From: Lysinibacillus sp. G4S2
GTDB taxonomy: Bacteria > Bacillota > Bacilli > Bacillales_A > Planococcaceae
Reading direction: 5' to 3'
Length of the DNA stretch: 64,000 bases
Assembly: GCF_030348505.1 (NCBI RefSeq)
Contig: NZ_JAUCFJ010000002.1
Span: forward strand, 4,158,001-4,222,000
Shown: positions 1-12,077 of the stretch, piece by piece
Position numbering within the stretch: the first letter of the stretch is position 1
Layout of the letters: every line of letters begins with the position of its first letter
Made by a program: the position numbers and the translations under genes
The notes under the pieces: model-generated
The model's input: the letters and a program-made list of their open reading frames with translations, nothing else
What the model was told of the DNA's origin: nothing
Database searches by the model: none

Positions 1-165
1 TTAGCGTCACAGATGAGACCCTGGAGCGAGCATCGCGAGTGAAGCGGCTCATCGGACGCCCCAAGGAAGCTCTGCTCTGCGCGAAAGCGAAGCGTCAGCT
101 ACAAAGCGCCCAGCCGGAACGGAAATCAACCCCACGTCATGATGATAAATTAAGCATTAAAACAA
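1..165 (+). repeat. Interspersed modular repeat (copy a, truncated by window edge)
   Basis: This is the 3' part of the repeat family described at 55262-55575. It has a GC-rich stem module (GATGAGACC ... GGCTCATC), one GCGAAAGCGAAGCG unit, then the conserved right end (GCCCAGCCGGAACGG, AAATCAACC, and a TGATGATGA tail). The left end lies outside the window. It sits just beyond the argD terminator. No credible coding frame is present. Confidence 0.8.
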
Positions 166-204
166 TCTGCTAGATTTCTTTAAAAGAAGTCTAGCAGATT
201 CATT
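163..204 (-). terminator. Rho-independent terminator of the arg operon
   Basis: An 11-bp stem (AATCTGCTAGA / TCTAGCAGATT) on the minus strand is followed by TTGTTTTAA. It lies about 25 nt past the argD stop. Confidence 0.8.
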
Positions 205-230
205 TTTTATCGTATTTAATTGTCCGGATA

Positions 231-1361
231 CTATAGCAATATCGTTTTTAAAATCGCAATTGCTTCATCGATTTCTTCTTTTGACACGGTCAACGGAGGT
301 AATAGACGTATAACATTCGGGCCTGCACCTACTAATAATAAACCCTTTTCCTCTGCAGTAGCTATATACGGAGCTACCTCAATATCGCCACAACCAATGC
401 CAAGAAGTAAACCCTGACCCTGCACCGAATACGTAGACGGTAGACTCTCTTTCAACTGCTTAACAAAATACGTAGATAGCTCATGTACATTTTGTAAAAA
501 GGCAGGTTCAAAGATATGATCAAGTACGGTTTCTGCGACACTCATCGCTAACGGATTCCCACCAAATGTTGTCCCATGTGTACCAGGACCAAATGTTTCA
601 TATAGCTCAGCTGTTCCAAGCATTGCACCGACAGGGAAACCACCACCTAGCCCCTTCGCCAATGTCACAATATTTGGTTTTAATACAGTTTGCTCATAAG
701 CATATCTTGTTCCTGTTCGTCCAATACCGGTTTGAACCTCATCAATAATCAGTAAAATTCCTTTGTCTTCACAGGCTTTAGCTATTGCCGCTGCGAATTC
801 TGGTGATACACTGTTAACACCGCCCTCACCTTGAATCATTTCCAACATAATAGCTGCGACAGAATCATCAATGGTCTCTTCAAGAGCTACCACATCATTA
901 AATGGGAGAATCGTAAATTTTTCAACAAGTGGACCGAAGCCATTATGTATCTTGTCCTGACCTGTTGCGGACATCGCTCCAAAAGTTCGCCCATGGAAAG
1001 ATTTTTCAAATGTAATCATATGATTTTTCCCCGTATGCTTACGCGCTAGCTTGATAGCCGCTTCGTTCGCTTCCGCACCGCTATTACAGAAAAATGCCTT
1101 AGAAAAATGTGTATTTGCTATTAATTTTTGCGCAACTTTCTCCTGACCAGGTATATCAAATAGATTGGAAATATGCCAAAGTTTTTCACTTTGATCATGA
1201 ATAGCCTTCACAATCGCAGGATGTGCATGACCAAGACTCACTACAGCGATTCCACTTGTAAAATCTAAATATTTTTTCCCAGCAGAATCTTCTACTACAG
1301 TTCCTTGCCCTTTGACAATTTGGGCACGGCGTTTGCCATAGTTTCCAAATAAAGCACTCAT
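231..1361 (-). CDS. argD: Acetylornithine aminotransferase ArgD
   Basis: A PLP-dependent class III aminotransferase that converts N-acetylglutamate semialdehyde to N-acetylornithine with glutamate as amino donor, in the cytosol. It shows CNSGAEANEAAIKLAR near residue 95, IIDEVQTGIGRTG near 208 and the Schiff-base lysine in LAKGLGGGFPVGAM (about K236). The start at 1361 (MSALFGNYGKR) is preferred over an upstream in-frame ATG at 1409, because a GGGG-type ribosome site lies about 8 nt upstream and the extra 16 residues are unlike the family. The protein is 376 aa, a normal length. It is the last gene of argC-J-B-D and is followed directly by a terminator. A role as a related omega-aminotransferase is unlikely given the operon. 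Confidence 0.95.
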   Translation of the reverse strand: MSALFGNYGKRRAQIVKGQGTVVEDSAGKKYLDFTSGIAVVSLGHAHPAIVKAIHDQSEKLWHISNLFDIPGQEKVAQKLIANTHFSKAFFCNSGAEANEAAIKLARKHTGKNHMITFEKSFHGRTFGAMSATGQDKIHNGFGPLVEKFTILPFNDVVALEETIDDSVAAIMLEMIQGEGGVNSVSPEFAAAIAKACEDKGILLIIDEVQTGIGRTGTRYAYEQTVLKPNIVTLAKGLGGGFPVGAMLGTAELYETFGPGTHGTTFGGNPLAMSVAETVLDHIFEPAFLQNVHELSTYFVKQLKESLPSTYSVQGQGLLLGIGCGDIEVAPYIATAEEKGLLLVGAGPNVIRLLPPLTVSKEEIDEAIAILKTILL

Positions 1362-1463
1362 TTTATCAACCCCTACTAATAGTTTGCATAGGCAAAAATC
1401 TTCAAACATCTTCTCTAAATAATACTGCTACCAGTAAATTATTAGAACGCTCCATCTTCACTA

Positions 1464-2252
1464 TTATGAAGAATGACTTATACTGGTTGAGGCTAAAATC
1501 GTCGTACCTTCTAAGGAATCTCCTACAATTTGCACCGATGGAATACCTGCACTTAAGCATTCAAGAGCTCCTTGAACTTTAGGTATCATTCCACCATAAA
1601 TATGGCCTTCCTCAATCCATTGATCAATTAAGGAAGACGTCGCTTCTGATTGATACTCATCATTAATTCGAATACCACTTACATCCGTTACAAGCAGTAG
1701 ACTATCTGCATCTAAAGCTAGTGCTATTTCACTCGCTACCGTATCTCCATTAATGTTTAACGCCTGACCATATTCATCTGCACCAACACAAGCAATAACT
1801 GGTACAATACCCGCACTAATTAATGCTTCTAACAAAGATGTGTTGACAGCTTTTACTTCACCAACAAAACCGTATACATCTTTGTCTAGATAATCTGCTA
1901 CGATTAACTGACCATCAAAGCCGTTTAAACCAATAGCTGCGATACCAGCTGTTGTTAATTCATGAACAAGGGCTGGATTGACCTTTCCTATTAACGTTGA
2001 CTGAACTATAGCAACTGCAGCTTCGCTCGTTACACGAATACCATTTAATGCATGTGATTCTACCCCGCGCGCCGCAAGTTCACGGTTAATGGCTGGGCCA
2101 CCACCATGGGTAATAATAAGCTCTACACCGCTCCCTTGGAGTTTTTTGAAATTCATAAAAAACGACTCGTTTAAGCCTTCTAGTGTACTACCACCAAGCT
2201 TAATGACCATACGTTTACGAGCGGTATGATGCATTGATTTGAACGTAGTCAT
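1464..2252 (-). CDS. argB: Acetylglutamate kinase ArgB
   Basis: An amino-acid kinase family enzyme that phosphorylates N-acetylglutamate, the second step of the arginine pathway. It shows VIKLGGSTL at the N-terminus, THGGGPAINREL (substrate/phosphate loop) and NINGDTVASEIALAL with the nucleotide-binding region after it. The start is uncertain. ATG at 2252 has a distant GGGGAT and gives a 38-nt overlap with argJ. ATG at 2210 (MVIKLGG) falls 4 nt after the argJ stop and matches the usual N-terminus, but lacks a clear ribosome site. Tight packing implies translational coupling with argJ. Confidence 0.93.
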   Translation of the reverse strand: MTTFKSMHHTARKRMVIKLGGSTLEGLNESFFMNFKKLQGSGVELIITHGGGPAINRELAARGVESHALNGIRVTSEAAVAIVQSTLIGKVNPALVHELTTAGIAAIGLNGFDGQLIVADYLDKDVYGFVGEVKAVNTSLLEALISAGIVPVIACVGADEYGQALNINGDTVASEIALALDADSLLLVTDVSGIRINDEYQSEATSSLIDQWIEEGHIYGGMIPKVQGALECLSAGIPSVQIVGDSLEGTTILASTSISHSS

Positions 2253-3447
2253 AAGTTAGATCACATCCCCAAGCATGCCCCTTGCCCTCACCCATACCAA
2301 GTGACACATAGATTTTCACTTCATTCATTTTTAAAATTTGAATTAATTCATCTTCTGAGAATGGAACCGGCTCACCTTTTTCGACCATTGTTGCGCCACC
2401 AATTTGGATCGTAATTTTATCCGGATCAACTGTTGCACCACTGTAGCCTACTGCAGCAATAATACGGCCCCAGTTCGCATCACAGCCAAATACTGCCGTT
2501 TTCACAAGTGGAGAACCTACTACGGTTTTAGCAATTTTACGTGCCTCTTCATCCGAAATTGCCCCTACAACTTCAACCTCAATTAGCTTTGTTGCCCCCT
2601 CACCATCTTTGGCAATCATTTTTGCTAAATCTTGTGCTACTGTTTTCAATGTATAGTAGAAGTTTTGCCAATCTGGATGGGCAGGAGTTAAAGCTTCATT
2701 ACCTGCTAAGCCGTTTGCCATTATAACTACTGTGTCATTTGTAGATGTATCGCCATCAACCGTAATTGCATTAAAAGTCATATTTGTAATATCAGATAAT
2801 GCTAACTGTAAGACATCTGATTCAATATTTGCATCTGTCGTTATAAAACCTAGCATCGTTGCCATATTTGGTTCAATCATACCCGAACCTTTTGCAACCC
2901 CTGCGATAATAACCTCTTTACCATTAACAATCGTGCTATAACTTGTGTTTTTCATAACCGTATCTGTTGTCATAATCGCTTGTGCAAAATCAATAGCATT
3001 TTCTAAATTATCCATTGGCTCTAACTGATTTATCCCATTTGCCACTGGCTCCATATTCATAATTTCACCGATGACACCTGTTGAGCAAACCCCTACCAGA
3101 TTCGCATCGATGCCGAGCTTTTCTGCCATAAGGGACTGCATTGTTAGCGCATCCTTCACACCTTGCTTTCCTGTACAAGCATTAGCATTTCCGGAATTAA
3201 CAATCATCGCCTGCATTTTCTTCGTTGTGTACACAACCTCTTTCGTTACTTTTAAAGGTGCTGCCTGCACAGCGTTCGTTGTAAATACACCTGCAACACT
3301 TGCTGGTACTTCACTGAATAACACAGCTAAATCTTTTTTCTTATGTTTTAATCCACAATGTAAACCCGCAGCTTTAAAGCCCTTTGGTGAAACAATATTT
3401 TTACTTGATAATTTTTTCATAATATTTGTTGATGCTAGTAATGTCAT
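2215..3447 (-). CDS. argJ: Bifunctional ornithine acetyltransferase / N-acetylglutamate synthase ArgJ
   Basis: Recycles the acetyl group from N-acetylornithine to glutamate, and in bifunctional members also uses acetyl-CoA. The enzyme self-cleaves into alpha and beta chains before a threonine nucleophile, seen here as NMATMLGF (T197). KGSGMIEPNMA, DGEGATKLIEV and the C-terminal GWGCDLTYDYVQINASYR are typical. The protein is 410 aa, the expected length. The start at 3447 is supported by a perfect AGGAGG nine bases upstream. It lies between argC and argB in one operon. Sequence alone cannot show whether it is monofunctional or bifunctional; no separate argA was seen in the window. Confidence 0.95.
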   Translation of the reverse strand: MTLLASTNIMKKLSSKNIVSPKGFKAAGLHCGLKHKKKDLAVLFSEVPASVAGVFTTNAVQAAPLKVTKEVVYTTKKMQAMIVNSGNANACTGKQGVKDALTMQSLMAEKLGIDANLVGVCSTGVIGEIMNMEPVANGINQLEPMDNLENAIDFAQAIMTTDTVMKNTSYSTIVNGKEVIIAGVAKGSGMIEPNMATMLGFITTDANIESDVLQLALSDITNMTFNAITVDGDTSTNDTVVIMANGLAGNEALTPAHPDWQNFYYTLKTVAQDLAKMIAKDGEGATKLIEVEVVGAISDEEARKIAKTVVGSPLVKTAVFGCDANWGRIIAAVGYSGATVDPDKITIQIGGATMVEKGEPVPFSEDELIQILKMNEVKIYVSLGMGEGKGHAWGCDLTYDYVQINASYRS

Positions 3448-3520
3448 AAATCGATTCCTCCTTAACGTGAAGTTCCTAACCTAGATTCATCATTTTCAAT
3501 CGATGTTTGAATAAAGAACA

Positions 3521-4555
3521 TTAAATAAAGAACGGTACGACATCCAGTCCTGTCGTTTGCGGTAAATCAAATTGAACGTTCATATTTTGAATGGCTTGCC
3601 CTGCAGCGCCTTTGACCAAATTATCGATGACGCCTACAATTGTGGCACGATTTGTACGGCTATCAACTTTCACGAAAATATCGCAATAGTTCGAACCTTT
3701 GACACGGTTTGTTCCTAGGCTATTGACATCTGTAACAATACGCACGAACGGATGCTTTTCATAAGTATTCTGTAAACAAGCTACTAACTGCTTCTCTGTG
3801 ACACCAGGCATAACAGGCGCATATGAGGTCGATAAAATCCCTCTTGTCATTGGCACTAAATGAGTATTAAAAGAAATGGTTGTATCGACACCTGCAAACA
3901 TAGCAATGGACTGTTCAATTTCTGGTATATGCTGATGTGTATTCGTTTTATAGATGGAGAAGCTTTCATTCGCCTCACTAAAATGCGTCGTTTGTGAAGG
4001 CTTATTGCCAGCTCCTGAAATCCCGCTTTTTGCATCAATCACTAAAAAGCTCGGATCAATCAATCGCTCTTTTAGCAACGGCAACAACGAAAGCAAAACC
4101 GCTGTTGGATAGCACCCAGGATTTGCGATAAGAGATGCATGTTGAACATGCTCTGCATTCCATTCAGTTAAGCCATAAACACTTTGTTGGATGATGTCCA
4201 ATGGTGCCGCTTTTTTACCATACCAATTTTCATAGCTTGCTGGATCTTTTAAACGGAAGTCCCCGGACAAGTCTATTAACTTAGGACCTTTCCCTACCAA
4301 TGGAGGTAATAGCTCACTTGTCACCCCAGAAGGCGTACTTGTAAAAACAACATCAAATTTCTCCAAAGCCTCATAATCAATTTTTTGTAATGGTGTATCG
4401 GCAATATGAACGAGATGACCAAACTTAGAAGAAAAAATGACACCTTCTTCTGAAGATGTGAATAAATCGATCCGCTCCACTGCTTTATGATTATGTAAAA
4501 ATCGAATAAGTTCTAATCCACCATATCCGGTTGCACCTACAATTCCTACTTTCAA
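3521..4555 (-). CDS. argC: N-acetyl-gamma-glutamyl-phosphate reductase ArgC
   Basis: NADPH-dependent reductase that makes N-acetylglutamate semialdehyde. It has an N-terminal Rossmann motif (VGIVGATGYGGLELIR) and the active-site cysteine in IANPGCYPTAV. I prefer a TTG start at 4555 (giving MKVGIVGATGYGG, 344 aa), because GAGGTGA sits 5 nt before it. The upstream in-frame GTG at 4564 lies inside that ribosome site. This is the first gene of the arginine operon. A scrambled duplicate of its 5' end, plus a short internal piece, lies at 16418-16526. Confidence 0.95.
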   Translation of the reverse strand: MKVGIVGATGYGGLELIRFLHNHKAVERIDLFTSSEEGVIFSSKFGHLVHIADTPLQKIDYEALEKFDVVFTSTPSGVTSELLPPLVGKGPKLIDLSGDFRLKDPASYENWYGKKAAPLDIIQQSVYGLTEWNAEHVQHASLIANPGCYPTAVLLSLLPLLKERLIDPSFLVIDAKSGISGAGNKPSQTTHFSEANESFSIYKTNTHQHIPEIEQSIAMFAGVDTTISFNTHLVPMTRGILSTSYAPVMPGVTEKQLVACLQNTYEKHPFVRIVTDVNSLGTNRVKGSNYCDIFVKVDSRTNRATIVGVIDNLVKGAAGQAIQNMNVQFDLPQTTGLDVVPFFI

Positions 4556-4584
4556 TACACTCACCTCTGAAATAAGTTAAAATT

Positions 4585-4630
4585 AGTATACGTCTGCATA
4601 ATTATTAAGTCAACTGAATTTTTATTTATT
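4585..4630 (-). promoter_or_regulatory. argC sigma-A promoter with ARG boxes
   Basis: On the minus strand, -35 TTGACT (4608-4613) and -10 TATACT (4585-4590) are spaced by exactly 17 nt. Directly upstream, AATAAATAAAAATTCAGT (4613-4630) matches the B. subtilis AhrC/ArgR ARG-box consensus at 15 of 18 positions by eye. A second weaker half-match (TTAATAATTATGCAG) lies in the spacer. Arginine repression of the operon is therefore likely. Confidence 0.82.
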
Positions 4631-4797
4631 TATTTAATTTTCACAAACTTCATTTAATGAATGATTTTGAAAAAAGTTTGGATAACTAAACGCTATAAAA
4701 CAAGGAGAATAATTCACCAATATCTCCGACTTTATAGTAATTACCCCATCAGTTAGTTGAGGTATTTAATGCTTTTTTCAGATGTGTTGATTAACCA

Positions 4798-5239
4798 TTT
4801 TATCCACCCTAATTAAATTAGAAGGATCTGATTTCCGCTACGGGCTACTCGCTTTGTTGCTGTCGCTTCGCTTTCGCACAGATAAAACAATTTGTCGCTG
4901 ACGCTTCGCTTTCGCATAGAGCAAGGCTTCCTGCGAGTGAGCGTCGAGTAGCCCTCGCTATAAGCTCTTCATCATTACATGTGGTTGATTTCTTTGATAG
5001 AAAGAGCTTGTTTTTCGATAAAAGCCCAAATAGTTTCGATAAAATGAGATTTTGTTTCGATAAAAGCTCAAAAAGTTTCGATAAAGAGCGATTTTGTTTC
5101 GTTAAATCTTCAAAGTATTCCTATAAAACGACGGAAGTAGCTTTAGCGATTCTGATTTGGGGCTCGACACTAAATAGCAACAAGAAAAACCCTTTCATCG
5201 CTCAATAATAAACCTATTTTTTCCTAATCAACACGCCTG
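4798..5239 (+). repeat. Left inverted repeat (IR-L) flanking the beta-glucoside island
   Basis: The inverted partner is 16612-17001. The shared sequence starts with TTTTATCCACCC, continues through AATTAAATTAGAAG and 21-nt GTTTCGATAAAA units, and ends with TTCCTAATCAACACGCCTG. The inner 150 bp is nearly identical between the copies. IR-L carries an extra block from about 4835 (interspersed repeat copy b) that IR-R lacks. A 75-codon open frame at 4981-5208 arises from the repeats and is probably not a gene. Confidence 0.85.
4835..4990 (-). repeat. Interspersed modular repeat (copy b) inserted in IR-L
   Basis: Contains two GCTTCGCTTTCGC units, an outer inverted pair (CGGGCTACTCG / CGAGTAGCC) and a terminal GGTTGATTT. 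The block is absent from the corresponding place in IR-R, where CTGATTT runs directly into CGATAAAAG. The family therefore appears to be gained or lost as a unit. Confidence 0.7.
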
Positions 5240-5345
5240 TTCTTTTATCGATTCGCATGCTCCGATTGCGATTCGTGAGGCGGCGGATTTCCCCCTTGCA
5301 CTTGGCCCAACGCCCACACCTAGTTGACAGACATGCCCAGCACAT

Positions 5346-5386
5346 AAAAAAGCTGCCGCCTGCAAAAAACAGACAGCAGCTTCAAA
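5346..5386 (-). terminator. Terminator downstream of the GH1 gene
   Basis: Minus-strand stem AAGCTGCTGTCTG / CAGGCGGCAGCTT is followed by TTTTTT. It is about 110 nt past the GH1 stop and ends the bglP-GH1 transcript. Confidence 0.85.
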
Positions 5387-5494
5387 AAGTTGCCTAACCT
5401 TTTTTTAAATATCCTTTACTAAGGGTACATTTTACCTTCTTGTAAGCGAAACTGGCGAAAAGTTGATTCAAGCTCCAATTTCAATCGGATTTCG

Positions 5495-6943
<1,449 letters not shown>

Positions 6944-6956
6944 TTACAATAGTAGT

Positions 6957-7001
6957 AGAAGGGAAAACGTGCTTTATGAGTTCAACAACGCTTCCCTTCT
7001 T
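6957..7001 (-). other. Intercistronic stem-loop between bglP and the GH1 gene
   Basis: GAAGGGAA and TTCCCTTC form a stem around a 27-nt loop. There is no long T-run on the minus strand. It may stabilise or attenuate the downstream message. Confidence 0.4.
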
Positions 7002-7122
7002 ATTGATAAAACAGAGATCACTTACGACTAGATTTTAAAAGGATGTGCACTACCCCAATCCCTTCAAAATTGCGACATCTGTCGGTGGAGGCTTCCCCTC
7101 CGACTGAACACAAACTTATCAC

Positions 7123-9153
<2,031 letters not shown>

Positions 9154-9277
9154 TTAAGCTAGGTATGTTAAACCAGATAAAACTCCCCTACATTAGGAAT
9201 ATTAAATCGAAAAGTCGTTCGCTTTTTGAAAAAGAGCGAGTCCGGCAAGCCGGGTTCAAAACAGCATCCTAATTTAT

Positions 9278-9291
9278 TGATAACGCTTTCT
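9278..9291 (-). promoter_or_regulatory. cre-like CcpA site upstream of bglP
   Basis: On the minus strand AGAAAGCGTTATCA matches the cre consensus TGWAARCGYTWNCW at 13 of 14 positions. It lies about 190 nt upstream of bglP. ccpA itself is in this window, so carbon catabolite repression of bglP is likely. Confidence 0.65.
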
Positions 9292-9400
9292 CGATAATGG
9301 CTAAAAGCTTACCACCTCCTTTAAGGTGAGTCGTCGACACACAATGAGCACTCCTAAATCAGCAACCATTTTGCTAGTGAGAAAACATCCACAACGAGTG

Positions 9401-9533
9401 ATGGTGATTTTTTCAAATAAAAAACCTGATTCGACTTGAATACAAAGCACAATTCATACATCGTGCCGTTCAAATCAAATCAGGTTATGCCCAAAGATGG
9501 TAACATTCCTTCAAAAGATATTTAATTTTGCCC
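9401..9533 (-). terminator. Terminator-containing repeat, copy 1 (downstream of the phosphatase-like lipoprotein)
   Basis: Long minus-strand hairpin: AACCTGATTTGATTTGAA pairs with TTCAAGTCGAATCAGGTT and is followed by TTTTAT. The whole ~133-bp segment, including the last codons of the lipoprotein gene, is repeated in direct orientation at 10513-10647 with about 90% identity by eye. Confidence 0.85.
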
Positions 9534-10340
9534 TGCTTCAATATAGCTTAAGTCGTTGACTTTATCTAGCGTATACTTTCCATCTTTGTATTTCACTGTA
9601 CAAACACTAGCGTTTTTCAAACCGCCTTCAGGAATCTTATAATCATCAAACAATGTAGCTAACAATGCAGAGATACTTAATCCATGAGAAGTGATCAATA
9701 CATTTCCTGTCCCTTCATTCTTCATCTCTTTTTCAACGATGTCTTCAATAACTGCTTTAAGTCTGGTTGTAATCGTCTTATAGTCCTCTGCTGGCCAGTT
9801 GATTTTTGCTTCTTCAACATTTTTAGCATCTAATTTTGCTACACTATTAGCAAATGATTCAGGTGTCATATTTTTCATGAACTCTTCTAATGTAACACCT
9901 TGATCATCGGCAATATCCTGCCACATCGTATGATTCAAATCACCTTCATACGTACCAAAGTTGAATTCTCTTAATCGCTCATCTGTAATAACTTTTAAAT
10001 CAGATGATTTTTCATTTTCCTTCAGGATCAGATTGGCTGTCTGGATAGCTCTACCACTGTCACTGCTGTAAACATTTTGAAATTCAACATCCTTTAATCC
10101 AACCCCCGCAGCGGTTACAACTTCTTCTCCTGCTTTCGTCAATACTGCATCTGACCAGCCTTGAACTCGATCAGTTGTGTTCAGCATCGTTTTACCATGA
10201 CGTACGATATACAACGTCAATTCTTCTGGTGTCTTTTTAGCTGTTGCAGCATCGTCTTTTTTCCTGTTGCCAGTACTACACCCTGCAACTACTAATAAAC
10301 CTACCATTAAAACCCCTAATATTTTTGCTAATCTTTTCAT
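9522..10340 (-). CDS. Histidine-phosphatase (phosphoglycerate-mutase-like) lipoprotein
   Basis: 272 aa with a lipoprotein signal peptide (MKRLAKILGVLMVGLLVVAG|C, lipobox VVAGC, lipidated C21), so it is predicted to sit on the outer face of the membrane. A histidine phosphatase domain follows: phospho-acceptor in LYIVRHGKTMLNTTDRVQG (H48), YSSDSGRAIQTA, and the second catalytic histidine in LITSHGLSIS. This family contains extracellular phosphatases as well as mutases; the substrate is unknown. A strong AAAGGGGGG site precedes the ATG. It sits between a GH1 relic and a duplicated terminator, which suggests it entered or moved by recombination within the island. Confidence 0.85.
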   Translation of the reverse strand: MKRLAKILGVLMVGLLVVAGCSTGNRKKDDAATAKKTPEELTLYIVRHGKTMLNTTDRVQGWSDAVLTKAGEEVVTAAGVGLKDVEFQNVYSSDSGRAIQTANLILKENEKSSDLKVITDERLREFNFGTYEGDLNHTMWQDIADDQGVTLEEFMKNMTPESFANSVAKLDAKNVEEAKINWPAEDYKTITTRLKAVIEDIVEKEMKNEGTGNVLITSHGLSISALLATLFDDYKIPEGGLKNASVCTVKYKDGKYTLDKVNDLSYIEAGQN

Positions 10341-10356
10341 CTTTTCCCCCCTTTTT

Positions 10357-10512
10357 TTATGTGTTCGTTAAATCTTCCCCATTTGTAGCGATTACTTTTT
10401 TATACCAGTCAAATGATTTTTTCTTCGAGCGTTTCAATGTCCCATTGCCTTCATTGTCGCGATCGACATAGATAAAGCTATACTGTTTTTTCATTTCTCC
10501 AGTTCCCGCTTG
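10357..10512 (-). pseudogene. Relic of the 3' end of a GH1 6-phospho-beta-glucosidase
   Basis: The minus strand encodes TGEMKKQYSFIYVDRDNEG and continues to KVIATNGEDL. This closely parallels the last ~47 residues of the intact gene at 5495 ([19 protein letters not shown] ... [10 protein letters not shown]). No catalytic region precedes it; sequence upstream switches abruptly to the duplicated terminator. This is a truncated leftover of a second, diverged GH1 gene rather than a working ORF. Confidence 0.88.
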
Positions 10513-10647
10513 AAGTGATGGAGATTTTTTCAACAAAAAAACCTGATTCGACTTGGAACAAGACACAATTCACACATTGTGCCGTTCAAAGCAAATCAGG
10601 TTATGCCCAAAGATGGTAACATTCCTTCAAAAGGTATTTAATTTTCC
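10513..10647 (-). terminator. Terminator-containing repeat, copy 2
   Basis: Direct repeat of 9401-9533, with the same hairpin (AACCTGATTTG ... CGAATCAGGTT, then T-run) and the same TTCAAAAGGTATTTAATTTT tail. The two copies diverge immediately after that tail, which marks a recombination junction. Confidence 0.85.
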
Positions 10648-11076
10648 TTAGATTATTCACCAACATATACAAAATTCCATAGAAAAACTAACCTATCAGC
10701 TTTTCTGTTGAATTAACTTTTTTGCTTAAAATACAAAGAAATCTATTTCTGTTAAGGTTATCACGTTGAAACAAACACCAAAGAAAAGAATTCTTATATT
10801 GACTACTTTATCGCAAGTACCCTTATATTTCATTCGTTTTATTAAATTAACCCAAGTTGCTTAACAGGGTTCTCATGCCTTAAATATGTTGATTGATTAG
10901 AGGAAGTATTTTCTCTACTTTAGTAATAGTTACTTTTTTCATAGTATCTTCTTCCCTTATTAGTTGTTTTTTAATAGATTGATAATTATCTTGTAATCAC
11001 AATATCCCAAATTGATATAAAAGTCAAATTTTTCAGTATTTTTTAAAAATCTTACGTTTTTATTCAGATGAACCAG
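10648..11076. other. Non-coding gap downstream of the antiterminator gene
   Basis: AT-rich, with no frame longer than a few dozen codons, no convincing hairpin with T-run and no recognisable RNA. It may be residual sequence of whatever gene originally followed the antiterminator. Confidence 0.5.
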
Positions 11077-11934
11077 CTAATTCGTGTATCGGTTGATGAT
11101 ACGATGAATGTGCAATGTTAAATAAGTTATTTCTTCGTTCGATATAACCCAACCATACGTATTCTCCAAATAGACCATAATCTTTTGACTGCAGTGAAAG
11201 GCCGTTGAATATTTCTTCTTTACTTGTTTATAAAGGAATGGGTCATTTCTTTTGACCTCTTTCTCTTTCTCTTTCTCTTTCCGAATAAACCGGATTGCAG
11301 TGAAACGAAGATGTGTTAAGAAACGATCATGGTTAATTGAGCTTTCATCTAATTCCATCCGGAAATGATATTTAACAATATTCAAAATATTATTAACGAT
11401 TTCAGTAACTCGCACAGCTGCTGCCATATCTTCACTGAATAGTTGACTGTTCACTAAATGCAAGGCAATCGAAGCGGCCTCATCTTCCCCAAGTCGGATT
11501 CCTGTATCACTTTCAATAATATCTAAGGATTTTAAGGCAATTTGAAATTCCTGCTTATAATATTTTCGAATTTCCCATAACAACACGTTCTTTAAATAAA
11601 TCCCTTGTTTGTGTCTGCTGATTGCGAAGCTTAAGTGATCGGTTAATGCAACATATAAATATTCATCCAATTTGCTTGAAAGTTCGGATTGGGCATAGTC
11701 AAAAATTTTTGAAGAAATATTCACGTATAGTTCAGAAGTATCTTTCAATAAAATAGAAAGCTTCTCAGAGATCTCATGGTTCTCCAATACAAAGGTCTTT
11801 TCAATTTTGGAAGCATCAATCGTCTCTCCAATTTTCTTCTGAAAAGCCAATCCCTTCCCCATAACTACAATTTCCTGATTTAATTTAGTAGTCGTCACAA
11901 CGACATTATTGTTTAAAATCTTTTTGATATTCAT
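11077..11934 (-). CDS. licT: BglG/LicT-family transcription antiterminator
   Basis: RNA-binding antiterminator that senses PTS phosphorylation. It has an N-terminal co-antiterminator domain (1-56, MNIKKILNNNVVVTTTKLNQEIVVMGKGLAFQ), then PRD1 (about 65-170, with LTDHLSFAISRHKQG) and PRD2 (about 172-280, with HFRMELDES and LTLHIHRI). The length of 285 aa is standard. The ATG follows AAAGGGGGAG. It is transcribed alone from a leader with a RAT-like element and a cre, so it probably regulates itself. Its natural targets here would be the bglP-GH1 genes, although their leader lacks an obvious RAT. Confidence 0.9.
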   Translation of the reverse strand: MNIKKILNNNVVVTTTKLNQEIVVMGKGLAFQKKIGETIDASKIEKTFVLENHEISEKLSILLKDTSELYVNISSKIFDYAQSELSSKLDEYLYVALTDHLSFAISRHKQGIYLKNVLLWEIRKYYKQEFQIALKSLDIIESDTGIRLGEDEAASIALHLVNSQLFSEDMAAAVRVTEIVNNILNIVKYHFRMELDESSINHDRFLTHLRFTAIRFIRKEKEKEKEVKRNDPFLYKQVKKKYSTAFHCSQKIMVYLENTYGWVISNEEITYLTLHIHRIINRYTN

Positions 11935-12034
11935 TTAGACTCCCCCTTTACGAGTTGTTTGCAAATAAAAATAACGATTACAAAAAAATCTAAATGTGGA
12001 TTTAAGAATAGCCTTTTAGCGATTCGATTACAAA

Positions 12035-12070
12035 CGTAGATCTTGCCTGCCAAACAGGAACAACATATGC
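12035..12070 (-). promoter_or_regulatory. RAT-like antiterminator element in the licT leader
   Basis: The minus-strand RNA has TTGTTCCTG, a short loop, then GCAGGCAAGATC. This parallels the LicT/SacT RAT pattern (TTGTTACTG ... GCAGGCAAAACC). It lies between the promoter and the licT start, consistent with autoregulation by antitermination. A terminator overlapping its 3' half is not obvious. Confidence 0.6.
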
Positions 12071-12077
12071 ATTCACC

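Noticed and set aside
3071-3484. 137-codon plus-strand ORF opposite argJ
   Set aside because: It is antisense to a gene with conserved domains throughout, and its codon use is the complement of that gene.
4981-5208. 75-aa protein FDKS-repeat
   Set aside because: Not rejected outright, but listed as repeat rather than gene: no ribosome site, the start lies in the inserted element, and the repeats explain the open frame. See the compensating-indel finding.
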